64,000 nucleotides of DNA from Tretioscincus oriximinensis (lineage: Eukaryota; Chordata; Lepidosauria; Squamata; Gymnophthalmidae), in assembly GCA_022410635.1 (NCBI GenBank), contig JAJVDF010000206.1, positions 64,793 to 128,792 on the forward strand. The letters are read 5' to 3'. The translations under genes were made by a program, and so were the position numbers. How positions within the stretch are numbered: the first letter of the stretch is position 1; each line of letters opens with the position of its first letter. The notes beneath the pieces were generated by a model. That model had not been told where the DNA came from and did not search any database. It saw nothing but the letters and a program-made list of their open reading frames with translations. Below are positions 53,070 through 63,640 of this stretch, one piece after another.

Positions 53070-53440
53070 GTTATTTATTTATTTACATTTTTATACCACC
53101 CTATACCCGTCGGTCTCAGGGCAGTTAACAATAAAATCATTTTTTAACACATTAAAAACAGCCTTTTCTAAACATGGGGAGGAGACAGTAGTTTTCTAGC
53201 CAAAGGCCAGGCCAAAGAGGTGCATCTTTAAGCATTTTCTGAAAGTGCACAGAGATGGTGATTGATGCACCTCAACGGGGAGACTATTCCATAGTCTGGG
53301 GGCTGCCACAGAGAAGGCCCTATTCTGGGTTCCCACCGTCTCTGCCACTGTTGAAAGAGAGACAGTAGGCACCATATAGGTACAAAGCCTATGATTCTAC
53401 CATCATACGATTTGACTACATCAGTTGACATTATGTACTC
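53070..53440 (-). mobile_element. L2-clade LINE 3' end, antisense
   Basis: TTATTTATTTACATTTTTATA, CGGTCTCAGGGCAGTTAACA, GCCAAAGAGGTGCATC and GCCACAGAGAAGGCCCTATTC. It is closely similar to 19391-19741, so the two copies can be aligned along their length. Confidence 0.8.
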
Positions 53441-53730
53441 TTTATATCCCCAAACAACTGTTTTCCCTTCATACAGAGCACAAATTAAATAAAACTAAGC
53501 TTTGTTTTGTTTCTGATATATAAGAGATCATACAATCACAAAATCCAAATCGGCATGTGAATTTAAATTGCAGCTGGAAAAATCTTCATACGTGCTCATT
53601 TAATACACAAGGAAGCCAAACTTAACTACCATGAACTTGGTTGGTGTATATGATTCTTGTCCAATAAGAAAGAAAGAAAAAAAATGTAAAAATTTTTTTA
53701 CGGAAAATTTGATTTCCTCCCCCATGTTCA

Positions 53731-54052
53731 GGTTCTACAAGAAGAAGAAGAAGAACTTGGTTCTTATACCCCGCTTTTCTCACCTTTCAAAGGGACTCAA
53801 AGCGGCTTACAAGGATATATTTTGCCTGAAGGCTCACATTCTATCTTCCCCACCAGGCTCTGGTGGTTCCCATGTATCTACTTGCAGTCAGTTGCAATTT
53901 CTTGCAATTCATGCTTTCGAATAGCTGGGTTGGCTAGAGCTACAGNCTAGTGGAAGGTGCTCACCCCTCCCCACATCCCACACAGGGCTTCGAAACCAGA
54001 TCTCCCAGGCGAGAGACGAATTCCTAAGCAACTGAGCTATCCATGCCTGGCG
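53731..54052 (-). mobile_element. tRNA-derived SINE, copy 2 (antisense)
   Basis: Reverse complement of the 50373-50679 unit: (GAA)n, GGTTCTTATACCCCGCTTTT, then the body, ending GAATTCCTAAGCAACTGAGC with the tRNA-like head. One N near 53946. Confidence 0.88.
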
Positions 54053-54422
54053 TATCAGGGCAGGGAGTTTAGATGATTCCCTGGTCCTGTGGTTTCTACA
54101 GGACTTGAAAGGATACTGGCTACTTTAGTTTTAAAGCAAGGTATAAATAGTGGGGAAGCAGTCATATAAATGGTTGATCAGGCAGCATTAAGTGCTTCCC
54201 TGGCATGGAATATTATGTGTGCACCCAGCTGAAGGCCCTAGCCACACCTTTCCTTTTAAGCTTACTTTAGTTTATATTCAGTCCTGAAAAATGAGCCAAA
54301 TTCAGGGTTTTTTCTAGACTTAACCCCATTCTCTGGGACCGAAGATAAACTGGAATCGGTTTAATGTAAAGATGCAGCCCCACATATTTAGAGTATTAGA
54401 GCACAGGGGGGCTTTGAATACT

Positions 54423-54808
54423 TTATGTCTTTTGGACACTTACTTCCATTTCTTGTTGTTCCAGGACAGTTTCTGTTCCGTTGTAATCCAGCATGTGTGT
54501 TGTCGTTGCTATTGTGATGTGCATATTGGTTGGAATGTTGTGTTTCTCATTTTCCCATTTTGCAAAGCCTTTATGCTTTCCTGATTTCCCATAGAACTTG
54601 GATTTCATTTTGGGGAAGGTGTGGGACCCTGATTCACTCCAGCCAGATTCGTGCCACAATGGTTCTGTCTGTGTTGCTTGGTTCGTGGTCACGCGTTGCA
54701 GATGGACTGAAATCTTCTGAGAAGAACCAGTTACAAGTGTGATTGCTCTGCTATTGAGATCTGGGTTTTGTGGAGCAACACTTGGGAAATTAAATACTTC
54801 CTCTTGCA
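54423..54808 (-). CDS. RASGRP3: RASGRP3 last coding exon
   Basis: Acceptor CTTTTAG. Encodes [54 protein letters not shown] and a divergent end MEVSVQKT, stop at 54423-54425. The last 40 or so residues look unlike the human tail as I remember it. Confidence 0.93.
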
Positions 54809-57800
54809 CTAAAAGAAAGAGAAAGAAGTACAGCTTTATTATTTCACTTAGAATAAACAGAGGAGGCATTTCAAATTAATCTTATTTACAGAAACAGATC
54901 CCTGTAATCCCATGAGGAATTCCCATATAATCCAGAAATCCTCCTTCCAAATCATTCTAGAGAAACGGGGGCCGGGGGAGCTGTGGCCCGGAAAAGTATA
55001 TAGGTTACTGCATCTGCCCATGCACTGGCAAGGGGTGCAATGTTTTCCTCCTTGTTGCAAGTTCCTTAGATCACCACTTCAAACACGACCTCTGTGTTCA
55101 AACGTTGTGGCCCAGATGCATCTTTTAATGTGGCAATCATGGTACTTCATGTTGAAACCATCCTACCACTAAAATGGAGGCCTAGGTTGCATCACACATT
55201 ATTTTTCATGCTATAAGAGCATAATTAAGGGGATTTGCCTCACCCAATTGCAGTCATCCAAGTATGATAGAACTAAAAAGGCTGCTTCTATGCTATTTCT
55301 TGCTCTTACTTCATGCAGCATTTGTATTGCAATGTCCTGTTTTTGTGATAAGACGGTGCCATGTGAACATTGCCTGCAAGGACTTCTGAGAGCTCCAGCC
55401 CTGCCCTTAAGTAAGATATGGTGCTAGGAGGGTGATCAGTTACTTGTCTAGTCAAATTTACAATGGAAAAGCAACAATGGAATGAAAAAAAAGCTTGAAG
55501 GCTTGCAAAACTTGGATAAGTTTAAAAGCTGGATTTTTCCTTTGAATTCCTCCTCTTGGCCACATGGGAAATCAGCAACCAATGACAGAAGGGATTCAGA
55601 ACAATGAATCTCAAGCTGGGATTTACAGCAAAGGTTCTTGGGAAATGTAAGCAAATTTATAGGAAGAAAAGGCAATTGCTTTGTGCCTATGGATGGACAG
55701 CAATAGAAATATTAGGTCATTTATGGCATTTTGCCAGCCCCCAGTCTCAAGTTATTGTGAACATTATGGAAGAAGAAAAGCATCCTCAGACCCAAGATAG
55801 TTTTATTCATGGAAATGTTTCCCACAAACTGGAAATAAGTCATCCTGTGCAGCTCTTGATGGAATTTTGCACAACAAACTTTACTGTTCAGCAAATCATC
55901 AGTCAAGCATAAACTTTCAGTTACCTGCTGGCAACACTGGACTACTGGGCAGAGAACCATGGTTGCTGCCCTGTGACGTCCGTCTGGCAAACTTCCTGCA
56001 GGCTAGAACTAGTAGATCACGGCATTGCTTGTGACAGTTGACGCCACAATCTGAAACAAATTGCCAAAACAATGAAAAACTAAGCCTGGCACTGACTGCT
56101 TCTAAAAGGAAAGGAACATGAACAAAGTTCAAGTTAAACTTAAGTGTTAACAAAATTAATGGCTGGAATGCTGAAGAACAATTAAGCTGCAGTATTAAAT
56201 CTAATTATTTTGGACGAAGTACAATTGAACACATAGGAACTTAATTCATACTAAACGTGCATAGGGTAGCATTGAACATAATTCTTCCTATTATTTATGT
56301 CTAAAATTAGAGGATCTGACTAAAATTTTGGATCCATATATGATTTACAGTACCTTTACATTTGTAGCCTTGCTTGATTATACCCCAGAGCTGATCAAAG
56401 GAATGAAAGAAAAAGAAAAACAGTGAGAAAAACTTTATTTTAAACATTGGAACAATAGCCATGAAAGACCAAACAGGAAATTACTGAGCTCAACACCCTT
56501 CCTGTCAGAAAAGGCCTATTTGTTCATCTATGGGGTTCCGGGCTTCATTTTTTGCCCTCATAATTTCCATGCCTTCTAAATGGGCAGCACAGGAGAAATT
56601 ATTCCAGACAAAGAAAGGTAGCATTGTGAAATGACACACAAATTAATTGCATAAATCCATTCCAACTTATTCTTTTAATAGTTTATTTATTAATTATTTG
56701 ACCATAGCAAAGGATAGCAAATGTACACTCCTTTCTACAGTATACAGCTTTTGCCTTTCAGAATTAAATTGTAATTAGAATCTTAACAACAAAATAAACT
56801 AGTCTCATTGTCCAGACAACTGGTACTGAACTCAGTGGAGCTTAATTCTCTGTACTCATGCATATGATACCCAGCAAAAGAGATGCAGCCTGGTAATGGA
56901 GTGCAAGGTGCTTTATGAAACATTCCAAACATCTCATGCCTTTGCGTTCACACTTAGTGCTTAACATGCGCCTCAGTGCGAAGCAGAAGCCGACCGTTTC
57001 GATTTAAACGGACTCCAAAGTACTCGCACACCACATTTTTTGGCTGTGCGTTAGATGCTGAATCTTCATTGCGGATGTTCGTTTTTGTCATTTGCATGTC
57101 TTGAACTTCGACAATGCAGATCCCCATTGTCGCCACATGGCGGTGTATGTGGGCGGTCCGAAGGGAGGGAGGGAGGGAGGGAAAGAAGGGTGGCAAGAAG
57201 GAAAGGAAGAAGGAAAGGAGGGAAAGAGGGAGGGCGTTTATTGTGTAGGCAGAGGATGGGTGAGGTGAGGCAAGGCGAGGCGGTGGCAGCAGTTGGGCGG
57301 GCGGTTGAGGTGACAACGGTGCTGGCAGAGCTGCTTCACCTGTGCTGCCACCACCTCGTTGCTGGGCTGCAGTCCCGGGCACTCACATCCCGGAGACTCA
57401 CGGCTCTGGACAGGCAGCTGAGGAAGTGGTGGTGCCAGTGCTGGAAGAAACGTTTCAGTCTGCTGCTGCGGCAGGCGGAGAGGGTTGAAGGAGGGAGGCG
57501 AGGTGGCTCTGATGGCACCGCCTCCTCCTCAGCAGCCTATCCAGCTGCTGCTGCCTCGCCTTCCTCTTTCATCCTCTTTCCTCCATTCAATGGAAACTTC
57601 AATGTGCACCTCTTCACTCCATTTTAAAACTCCAATGCGAATACAACTGTTTTTAATCTAGTTTTATTTCACTTTCAGAGTAGAATCCTAGCCACACATC
57701 TATTTTGAAACCTTCCTCTATCCTGTAAAATGAGTTTACTGGGTTTTTTACAGGACTATACCAGGAAACGGTTTGCTGAACCCAGCAGTTAGAGACCAAG

Positions 57801-60800
57801 TAATATTAGCTGTAATACTCATTTGCTCCACACATCCTTATCCTGTCATTGATAAGGCCCTTTAGTGTGCATCAGCTTGCAAATTCATCCCAGTGCATGC
57901 ATGCATGTCAGTGCATCCTGCAGGCATGGCCAAGAAGAATCCTACAAGGTTGATGAAGGTGCCTGAGTAAAGTGGGTAGATTCTGCATTTCGTGTATTTA
58001 CTGACACAGATAGCTCAGTCGCTTAGGAATTCGTCTCTCGCCTGGGAGATCGGGTTTCGAAGCCCTGTGTGGGACGTGGGGAGGGGTGAGCACCTTCCAC
58101 TAGCCTGTAGCTCTAGCCAACCCAGCTATNTGAAAGCATGAATTGCTAGAAATTGCAACTGACTGCAAGTAGATACATGGGAACCACCATAGCCTGGTGG
58201 GGAAGATAGAATGGAAGCCTTTGGGCAAAATATATCCTTCTAAGCCACTTTGAGTCCCTTTGAAAGGTGAGAAAAGCGGGGTATAAGAACCAAGTTCTTC
58301 TTCTTCTTCTTCTTCTACTGAAAGCTATGATGCCAAAGCAAGCTGGGGCTGCTAGAGAAAGCATCTAACTCTAGGGGGTCATGACCTCTAAATGACATGC
58401 ATGCTCAACATACAGCAGTTCAGCATATCTCTACAGTTAAACTGACAAACTGTTCTTTATATTTCCACTAAAGTATACTTACGAAACCAGCACAATGTTC
58501 ACAAAAGGTTGGCTTAAGATAGGTCATTTCCTGAAAGTTGTGGATGAAACCTGGTCCCATCTTACAGTGTAGTTGTGATTTGGCTCTTAGAAAGTATGCC
58601 ATCATTTCTCCTTTGCTGATAAGACCATCCCTACATTGTTATTGTTTTTTAATAAAAAAGAATAGAGAAAGGAGGCTTATTACTATATGAGATTATGACC
58701 CTATTTTTAATGGCATTTATCTAAAAACTATAGGGGCTGCTGTAGATAAATAACCTAAGAAAAGCAGAGTGGTTCTGCATCCCTTCTGGTATGGTAGCTA
58801 AAATGGGGCAAAATGAAAGCCTTTTGTTAATTGCACCAAATTATAAGTTATGTTCAAGTGTTCCATTCATTTTTTTTCAGAGAAATAGCCGTGTTAGTCT
58901 AGTAGAAAGTCCAGCAAAGGAGCTAGCAGCACTTTGAGACTAACTTGAGAAAAGTGGGTGGCATAAGCTTTCGTAGACAGGTCTACTTCTTCAGCTGTCT
59001 ACGAAAGCTTATGCCACTCACTTTTCTCAAGTTAGTCTCAAAGTGCTGCCAGCTCCTTTGCTGGACTTAATTTTTTTGCGCAGTATAAATTGGGTTTAGT
59101 ATGTGAACTTCGCCATTCTGGGGCGCTGGTCAGAGTGTCAGACTTTTATCTGGAAGTTTCCCGATTCAACTTCTGCATTCCTCCATAAAAGCCAGGTGGG
59201 TGACCTTGTGCTTTCTCAACCTCACCTAGTTCACAAGGTGTCTGTTATGAAAAGAAGAATAGGTTATGTAAGCAACCTTGGGTTGAGAAAAGCGGGGTAT
59301 AAAAACCCAACACTTCTTCTTCGTGCATTCCCTCCTTCCCCATTTCTTCAAGCATGCTTGAGTGCTAAATTGGTCCCTACAATCTAAGTAGGTAACAATC
59401 CTTTTGTACAGCTCCAGAATTGTTTCCTCAAATCTCAAAACTCCGTATTTAGTGACATAATGAGAAACGCAGGATGATCAATTACAAGGGAATACAAAAT
59501 CTAAACAAGTAATTAACACTCTTCCTCACATTTTGCTGATTCTGTATGAATAGTCATGACAGAATATCCATATGTTAAATGTAATGATGACCGTTTTTAG
59601 AGTCTAGTATGGGGGAAAGTTGAAACAACTGAGTAAGGACAAATTTATGGAAAAGAACTGGCAGGTGTTTGAAAGATTAAGCCTGCCAATTTTCCTCTAT
59701 AAAAAATCCTTTTTGTTGCTTCCATTAAGAGGAAACATGGACTAGGGATACAATATTTTTTTTTGTAGAGTCTGGTCATGTGTTTACATTTCATAACACT
59801 AATATTATTATTTAATAAATATGTTTACATTATGGTAATGATTTGAAAATAATTTTCTAATTGCTTTTCAACATTTATAAATGAAGAACACAAACTATCT
59901 GCATTACTTAAAGGTTTCTAATCTTTTTAAGGTCGGCCCATACTATATAACAATAAAATTGAAGTAAAAATACTTACTGGTCTTTGTCTAATACACAGAA
60001 TGAATCCAAAAAAGGGAAATTAGCCGCTATGCTTTCAAAGTCTTCTTGAGAAATATACCCATCATGGTCATGATCGTAATTCCTAAAAACAGACTAGAAA
60101 ATGCAAGGATATAAAACAGAAAATAAAAACAAATAAGATTAGTATGACATTAGCAAACCTTGTATAAACATTTTCTAGTGTTATTCCTTTTTAAAATCCA
60201 TCCATTCATAGAACTGGATCATTTCTATACTGGTCCTTACTCCACATTATATCCCACAATAGTAACCTGCCATATGTGCAGATTACAGCAAGTCCCACAG
60301 GTCTTGCTATCTTCTTCACTAGTCCATAGGCCCCGACTCTGGAATAATCCAGAAATAAGTCCTACAAGGGTCCTCTTGAACAACAACTGCTGAGTTATAG
60401 TTTTCACTGATTTTCTTATCAGACAACCCCAAGGTTGGTAGGGTTTCTAGAGTGTGAGTAGCAATATATTGCATCATAAAATACATTTCTATTATTTTCT
60501 TAAACATATGAATTACTCTTTCAATGGCTTCTAGAGCAACAATACCCAAAATATCTGATATATTCTTGATATAAGGTGCTGCTTGTGAAGCAATTCTTAG
60601 TCCTTTCCTTTAAGCTTTTGTTTATTTTATTTTCTTTCAAGCTTTTGTTTATATCCAGCCCTTCACCATTGGTCCCAGGGTGGGTAACAAAAAGCATTTT
60701 TTTAAATAATGATTTTATTAGGTTTTCAAGAAAACAAAAACAGACAAAGAAAAGTACAAAAAAGCAACAGGAAACCAAGAAAATTAAAAAGATAAATACA

Positions 60801-62364
60801 TGTTAATAAAATGTTTTAAAAGGCTCATACTCTTTCTCCCTCATTTCCTACAAGTCCAGCGAGGGGGTTTGTAACACTTTGGAGACTAAAAAGAAAAAGG
60901 TGGGTGGCATCAGGTTTCGTAGAGGGGTCTATTCTAAAGTAGCTACAAGTCCCCTTTGCTGGACATGCTAACTTACTGTTTTAGAGCATAAATTTATGAA
61001 AAAGGAACTCCCAAGTACAGTAACTGTGTATCTATTAAGTCCTAAATACTCTGTTGTCAGCTATCTAAACTTCTCATAAAGAAGCAAGCATGCAGTAATG
61101 CTTTATAGATCTAAATACTTCAATACTTACATCAACTAGTTTTTGGATGTGTTTGTTAATTATATTTGGATCAGGCTTTGGTATAACTCCAGATGCCCAT
61201 TCTAGTGGCACCATTGGCTTGTTAGGGGTTGTTGGAGAGGTAGGCTGCTGACAAATTAGAAAAACATTTTATGGTCACATTCTGGATGAAGTATTATTTC
61301 TGGCATTTTTGAGAATTTCCAACATGAGTTTAAATTTGCACTTTGCAGGACACTTTCTCTTTTCCCTATTATGAATGTCATAATATTCATTTGCTTCAGT
61401 TGCATGACAGCTGTTCACAAAGGCAATCACATTCTAGCCTTCACTTGGGTTATTCAGACTCCTTGAAATTTTAAGCACATAAACCTAGCCGAGCTTTCAT
61501 ATATAATGATGCAAGAGCCACTTTCTACATACAGTACATGGCTTGAAAGAATAAGTTGTCTCCAGGACCTGCAGCCTGGACAATACATGAATGTAAGGCA
61601 TAAGTCCATAACTGTTAATTCAATTCAGCTACATCTTTCTCCTTCTCTCTCATAGGGACTGGTCATACAAGTACCTTTAAACCATTTGCAGTTTTAAAGA
61701 ACTGAACTGAAAACCAGAAGGGAAAAGTTTTATACAGGACTGAAAACCTGAAAATCTTATTTTTTCTGATTTAGTCTTGTTCTTTAGGACTGAAAACAGT
61801 GACCTCAATTCCATAATGTATAGGCTATCTGTTATCATAGAAATTTGAAATGGAACTATGCCAGTGACCTTTAAAATATTAAAATTGTGTCATTGCCACA
61901 TAATCAGGGAATAATCAGTGACGTTCTGCTCTTGTGACAGAGTAATTGGCATAATATTATACTCAATTAATCACCTTTCAAAAAAATAAGAATGGAAAGT
62001 TTCTGAAGCACGAAGTACTCTGAATTTCAATTCTATATCCAGAAATGTATTTTTGCTTCTAGCTATTTCCTTTCCATCAGTTTCTGAAAAGACTGCAAGG
62101 TTAATTCAGGACACTGGACCATCCCCGCCTTCTATGTGCTCAGCTATGANGGCTAAAACTGCAGCTAGGAGCAGGATCACATTTTAATATAAACAAATAA
62201 ATGTACAAATATTACATAAATCAATTATAATGCAACATTATGCTGTAACAGAACTATTTTCATTGCTAAAACAGAAAGTGACATACTGATTTAGAAGTTC
62301 TTGGTTCCAGCACTAGTGAGAGCTTGTAGATATCATCTTCTGTGTGGTACAGATCCAGAGACAG
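54423..62364 (-). CDS. RASGRP3: RASGRP3, 3' half (Ras guanyl-releasing protein 3)
   Basis: Seven minus-strand exons: 62287-62364, 61131-61247, 59978-60093, 58483-58630, 56354-56390, 55925-56050, 54423-54808. All have GT-AG borders and matching phases. They encode the end of the catalytic region linker ([19 protein letters not shown]), [11 protein letters not shown], an EF-hand pair ([13 protein letters not shown] and [12 protein letters not shown]), a C1 domain with the full H-x12-C-x2-C-x13-C-x2-C-x4-H-x2-C-x7-C pattern, and a C-terminal tail ([38 protein letters not shown]). RASGRP3 activates Ras and Rap1 by GDP/GTP exchange and is recruited to membranes by diacylglycerol through C1. The REM and RasGEF exons are not in the window and should lie above 64000. 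Confidence 0.95.
54809..55924. other. RASGRP3 intron, no feature seen
   Basis: No assignable repeat and no exon-like block noticed on either strand. Confidence 0.4.
55925..56050 (-). CDS. RASGRP3: RASGRP3 exon, C1 end
   Basis: Encodes [20 protein letters not shown], the last three cysteines and the histidine of C1, then a Ser-rich linker to SSPVLPAG. Acceptor TTGTTTCAG, donor GTAACT. Confidence 0.95.
56354..56390 (-). CDS. RASGRP3: RASGRP3 micro-exon, C1 middle
   Basis: A 37-nt exon too short for automatic frame calling. Encodes [12 protein letters not shown], the hydrophobic loop of C1 that enters the membrane. Acceptor TTTGATCAG, donor GTACTG. Its single trailing base completes the Asp codon at 56050. 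Confidence 0.93.
56954..57130 (-). other. Orphan CpG-bearing open frame within a RASGRP3 intron
   Basis: On the minus strand from ATG 57128-57130 the frame reads [40 protein letters not shown] and [17 protein letters not shown] to a stop at 56954. It carries several CpGs (CTTCGCACTG, CCGTTTAAATCGAAACGG), unusual for this AT-rich intron. No family recognised. It is contiguous upstream with a Pro-rich GC-rich frame of low complexity (to 57382). It could be a chance frame, a retro-insert or a transposon piece. Confidence 0.3.
57131..57610. repeat. GC-rich low-complexity segment (GGGA/GAAG and CAG/CTG rich)
   Basis: Starts with a (GGGA)n purine run (57165-57235) followed by CTG/CAG- and GGCGG-rich sequence. 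It gives open frames in several registers. It could be an intronic CpG island or alternative promoter. Confidence 0.5.
58003..58316 (+). mobile_element. tRNA-derived SINE, copy 3
   Basis: ACAGATAGCTCAGTCGCTTA and GATCGGGTTTCGAAGCCC give the cleanest A- and B-box-like heads in the window. The body and (TTC)n tail are almost identical to copy 1. Confidence 0.9.
58483..58630 (-). CDS. RASGRP3: RASGRP3 exon, second EF hand and C1 start
   Basis: Encodes [17 protein letters not shown], then the first half of the C1 domain: [20 protein letters not shown]. Acceptor TGTAG, donor GTAAGT. Confidence 0.95.
58879..59068. mobile_element. Fold-back element P2 in a RASGRP3 intron
   Basis: AGAAATAGCCGTGTTAGTCT, then the arm GTCCAGCAAAGGAGCTAGCA through GGCATAAGCTTTCGTAGACA, a loop near 58992 and the near-perfect reverse arm ending CTCCTTTGCTGGAC. 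The arms are about 75-80 bp and better preserved than in P1 (41424-41645). Confidence 0.88.
59103..59320 (+). mobile_element. tRNA-derived SINE of a second family
   Basis: Head GGCGCTGGTCAGAGTGTC (A-box-like) and TTTCCCGATTCAAC (B-box-like), then GGTGGGTGACCTTGTGC and CTCACCTAGTTCACAAGG, of Sauria-SINE type. Tail TTGAGAAAAGCGGGGTATAA, shared with the other SINE family here. Confidence 0.75.
59978..60093 (-). CDS. RASGRP3: RASGRP3 exon, first EF hand
   Basis: Encodes [20 protein letters not shown] with Asp residues at the loop positions that bind calcium, and [14 protein letters not shown], which starts the second loop. Donor GTAAGT; ends two bases into a codon. Confidence 0.95.
60094..60854. 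other. RASGRP3 intron, no feature seen
   Basis: AT-rich intron. No assignable repeat before the fold-back fragment at 60855. Confidence 0.4.
60855..60970. mobile_element. Fold-back family fragment P3 (one arm)
   Basis: GTCCAGCGAGGGGGTTTGTA, GGAGACTAAAAAG, GGTGGGTGGCATCAGGTTTC and a short return CCCTTTGCTGGAC. It is the same family as P1 and P2 with most of the second arm lost. Confidence 0.6.
61131..61247 (-). CDS. RASGRP3: RASGRP3 exon, linker before EF hands
   Basis: 39 codons, [20 protein letters not shown] to KHIQKLVD. Donor GTAAGT. Phase 0 at both ends. Confidence 0.94.
61248..62286. other. RASGRP3 intron, no feature seen
   Basis: AT-rich; one N near 62150. Confidence 0.5.
62287..62364 (-). 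CDS. RASGRP3: RASGRP3 exon, catalytic-linker end
   Basis: 26 codons, [20 protein letters not shown] to SKS. Acceptor GACTTAG, donor GTATGT. Phase 0 at both ends. Confidence 0.93.
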
Positions 62365-63469
62365 CTAAGTCAAGCAAAAATGAAAACAGTGCGAGTTAAT
62401 TACTTAGGAGGTGAAGAAAAAAGAAGTGATTAAATTCTAGAAGCTGTTTTGGAATTTTCAACACAAATAATTAGTAGGAAACTTAATTTTAATACTTCTC
62501 TCTCTGCTCTTTATGAAACTGTTTTGCCCTCAAATGCTTCAAATGTACAAGCTTTAAGGTGGCCACCGGATTTTATCTTCTGGACACTGTTCAAAGTTTA
62601 GTTAGCTTTACCAACCTCAGCACTAAAGATGGTTCACAGAAATACCCTCAGTGAAACTGAGTTTTTAAAAAAGACTCCCGATCTTTAACATTTGGGTACA
62701 AATTTACAGGTCACAAATTTTATTAGTAATCTCTAATTCTGGTCTTGCCAGACATTGTTAATGGAAAGCCCTGGATAATCCCAGGGCTAGAGCCTAGGCT
62801 GGGAAGTTGAAAAACATCTTGGAGTTAGGGCCTTTTCTGCATTTTTCTGTAGGGAATGATCACTAGTAACCATTCTCCCCCAGTCATGGGAAGATTGATT
62901 CTTGCCATTTAATCCCTGGGTGCAGGAGTTGAACAGGGGGATGGAGCAAGCTATGCATAGGTGGGGTGCACTGGAAGCCCTGCATGTTCATGTCTTTACT
63001 AACTGAGGGACTGCTTCCACCTTAAAGTAATCTACACGAACTATTTAATAGGTATGGGTGGGGGGTGGTTCTGCCTGCACTGGGAATGGTGGGGTGGTTT
63101 GCTGTGTGAATGCGGCACTTCTGCAAATCACACTTACTGTTCCTCAGCCCAAGTGCAAATAAAATTCCAAAATATGGCAAAGAAGGAGAAATGCACCAAA
63201 CAGGTGAGGTCGAAATCACAGGCACCATTATCATCAGTTCAAAGTCTTCTTTACATTTGAAAACAGAAAGATGCCTCTTTAAACATCTCTCATTCCCCCT
63301 TCTGGAAAGAAATCCGGGATGAATCCCAGATCTTAGACTGAGAGACCTAAGCAAAAAGGATCTCAGACTCCCTAGGCATCTGACCCTCCCAGGAGAGTCC
63401 AGTCTTCTTGAAATCAAGAGACCCAATATCCAAAGCCTTCCCCTCACAAGGAAGAGAAAGAGAGATATC
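62365..63469. other. RASGRP3 intron, no exon found
   Basis: I looked for upstream RasGEF exons on the minus strand and saw none with recognisable protein. Plus-strand frames near 63050-63320 look like chance. Confidence 0.5.
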
Positions 63470-63640
63470 TAGACACAGTTGTAATTTCTTGCAATTCTTG
63501 CTTCTGAATAGCTGGGTTGGCTAGAGCTACAGGCTAATAAAAGGCGCTCGCCCCTCTCCACGTTCAACACAGGGCCTTGAAACCTGATCTCTCAGATGAA
63601 AGACCAGCACTTGGCCGACTAAACCATTTGTGCTTGCTGA
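63470..63640 (-). mobile_element. tRNA-derived SINE, copy 4 (antisense, partial)
   Basis: GTTGTAATTTCTTGCAATTC, AGCTGGGTTGGCTAGAGCTA and CAACACAGGGCCTTGAAACC correspond to the head half of copies 1-3. The 3' half is absent. Confidence 0.75.

Noticed and set aside
57055..57627. 190-codon plus-strand frame in the RASGRP3 intron
   Set aside because: Dominated by the GGGA/GAAG purine run and CTG repeats; no conserved motif and opposite to the gene.
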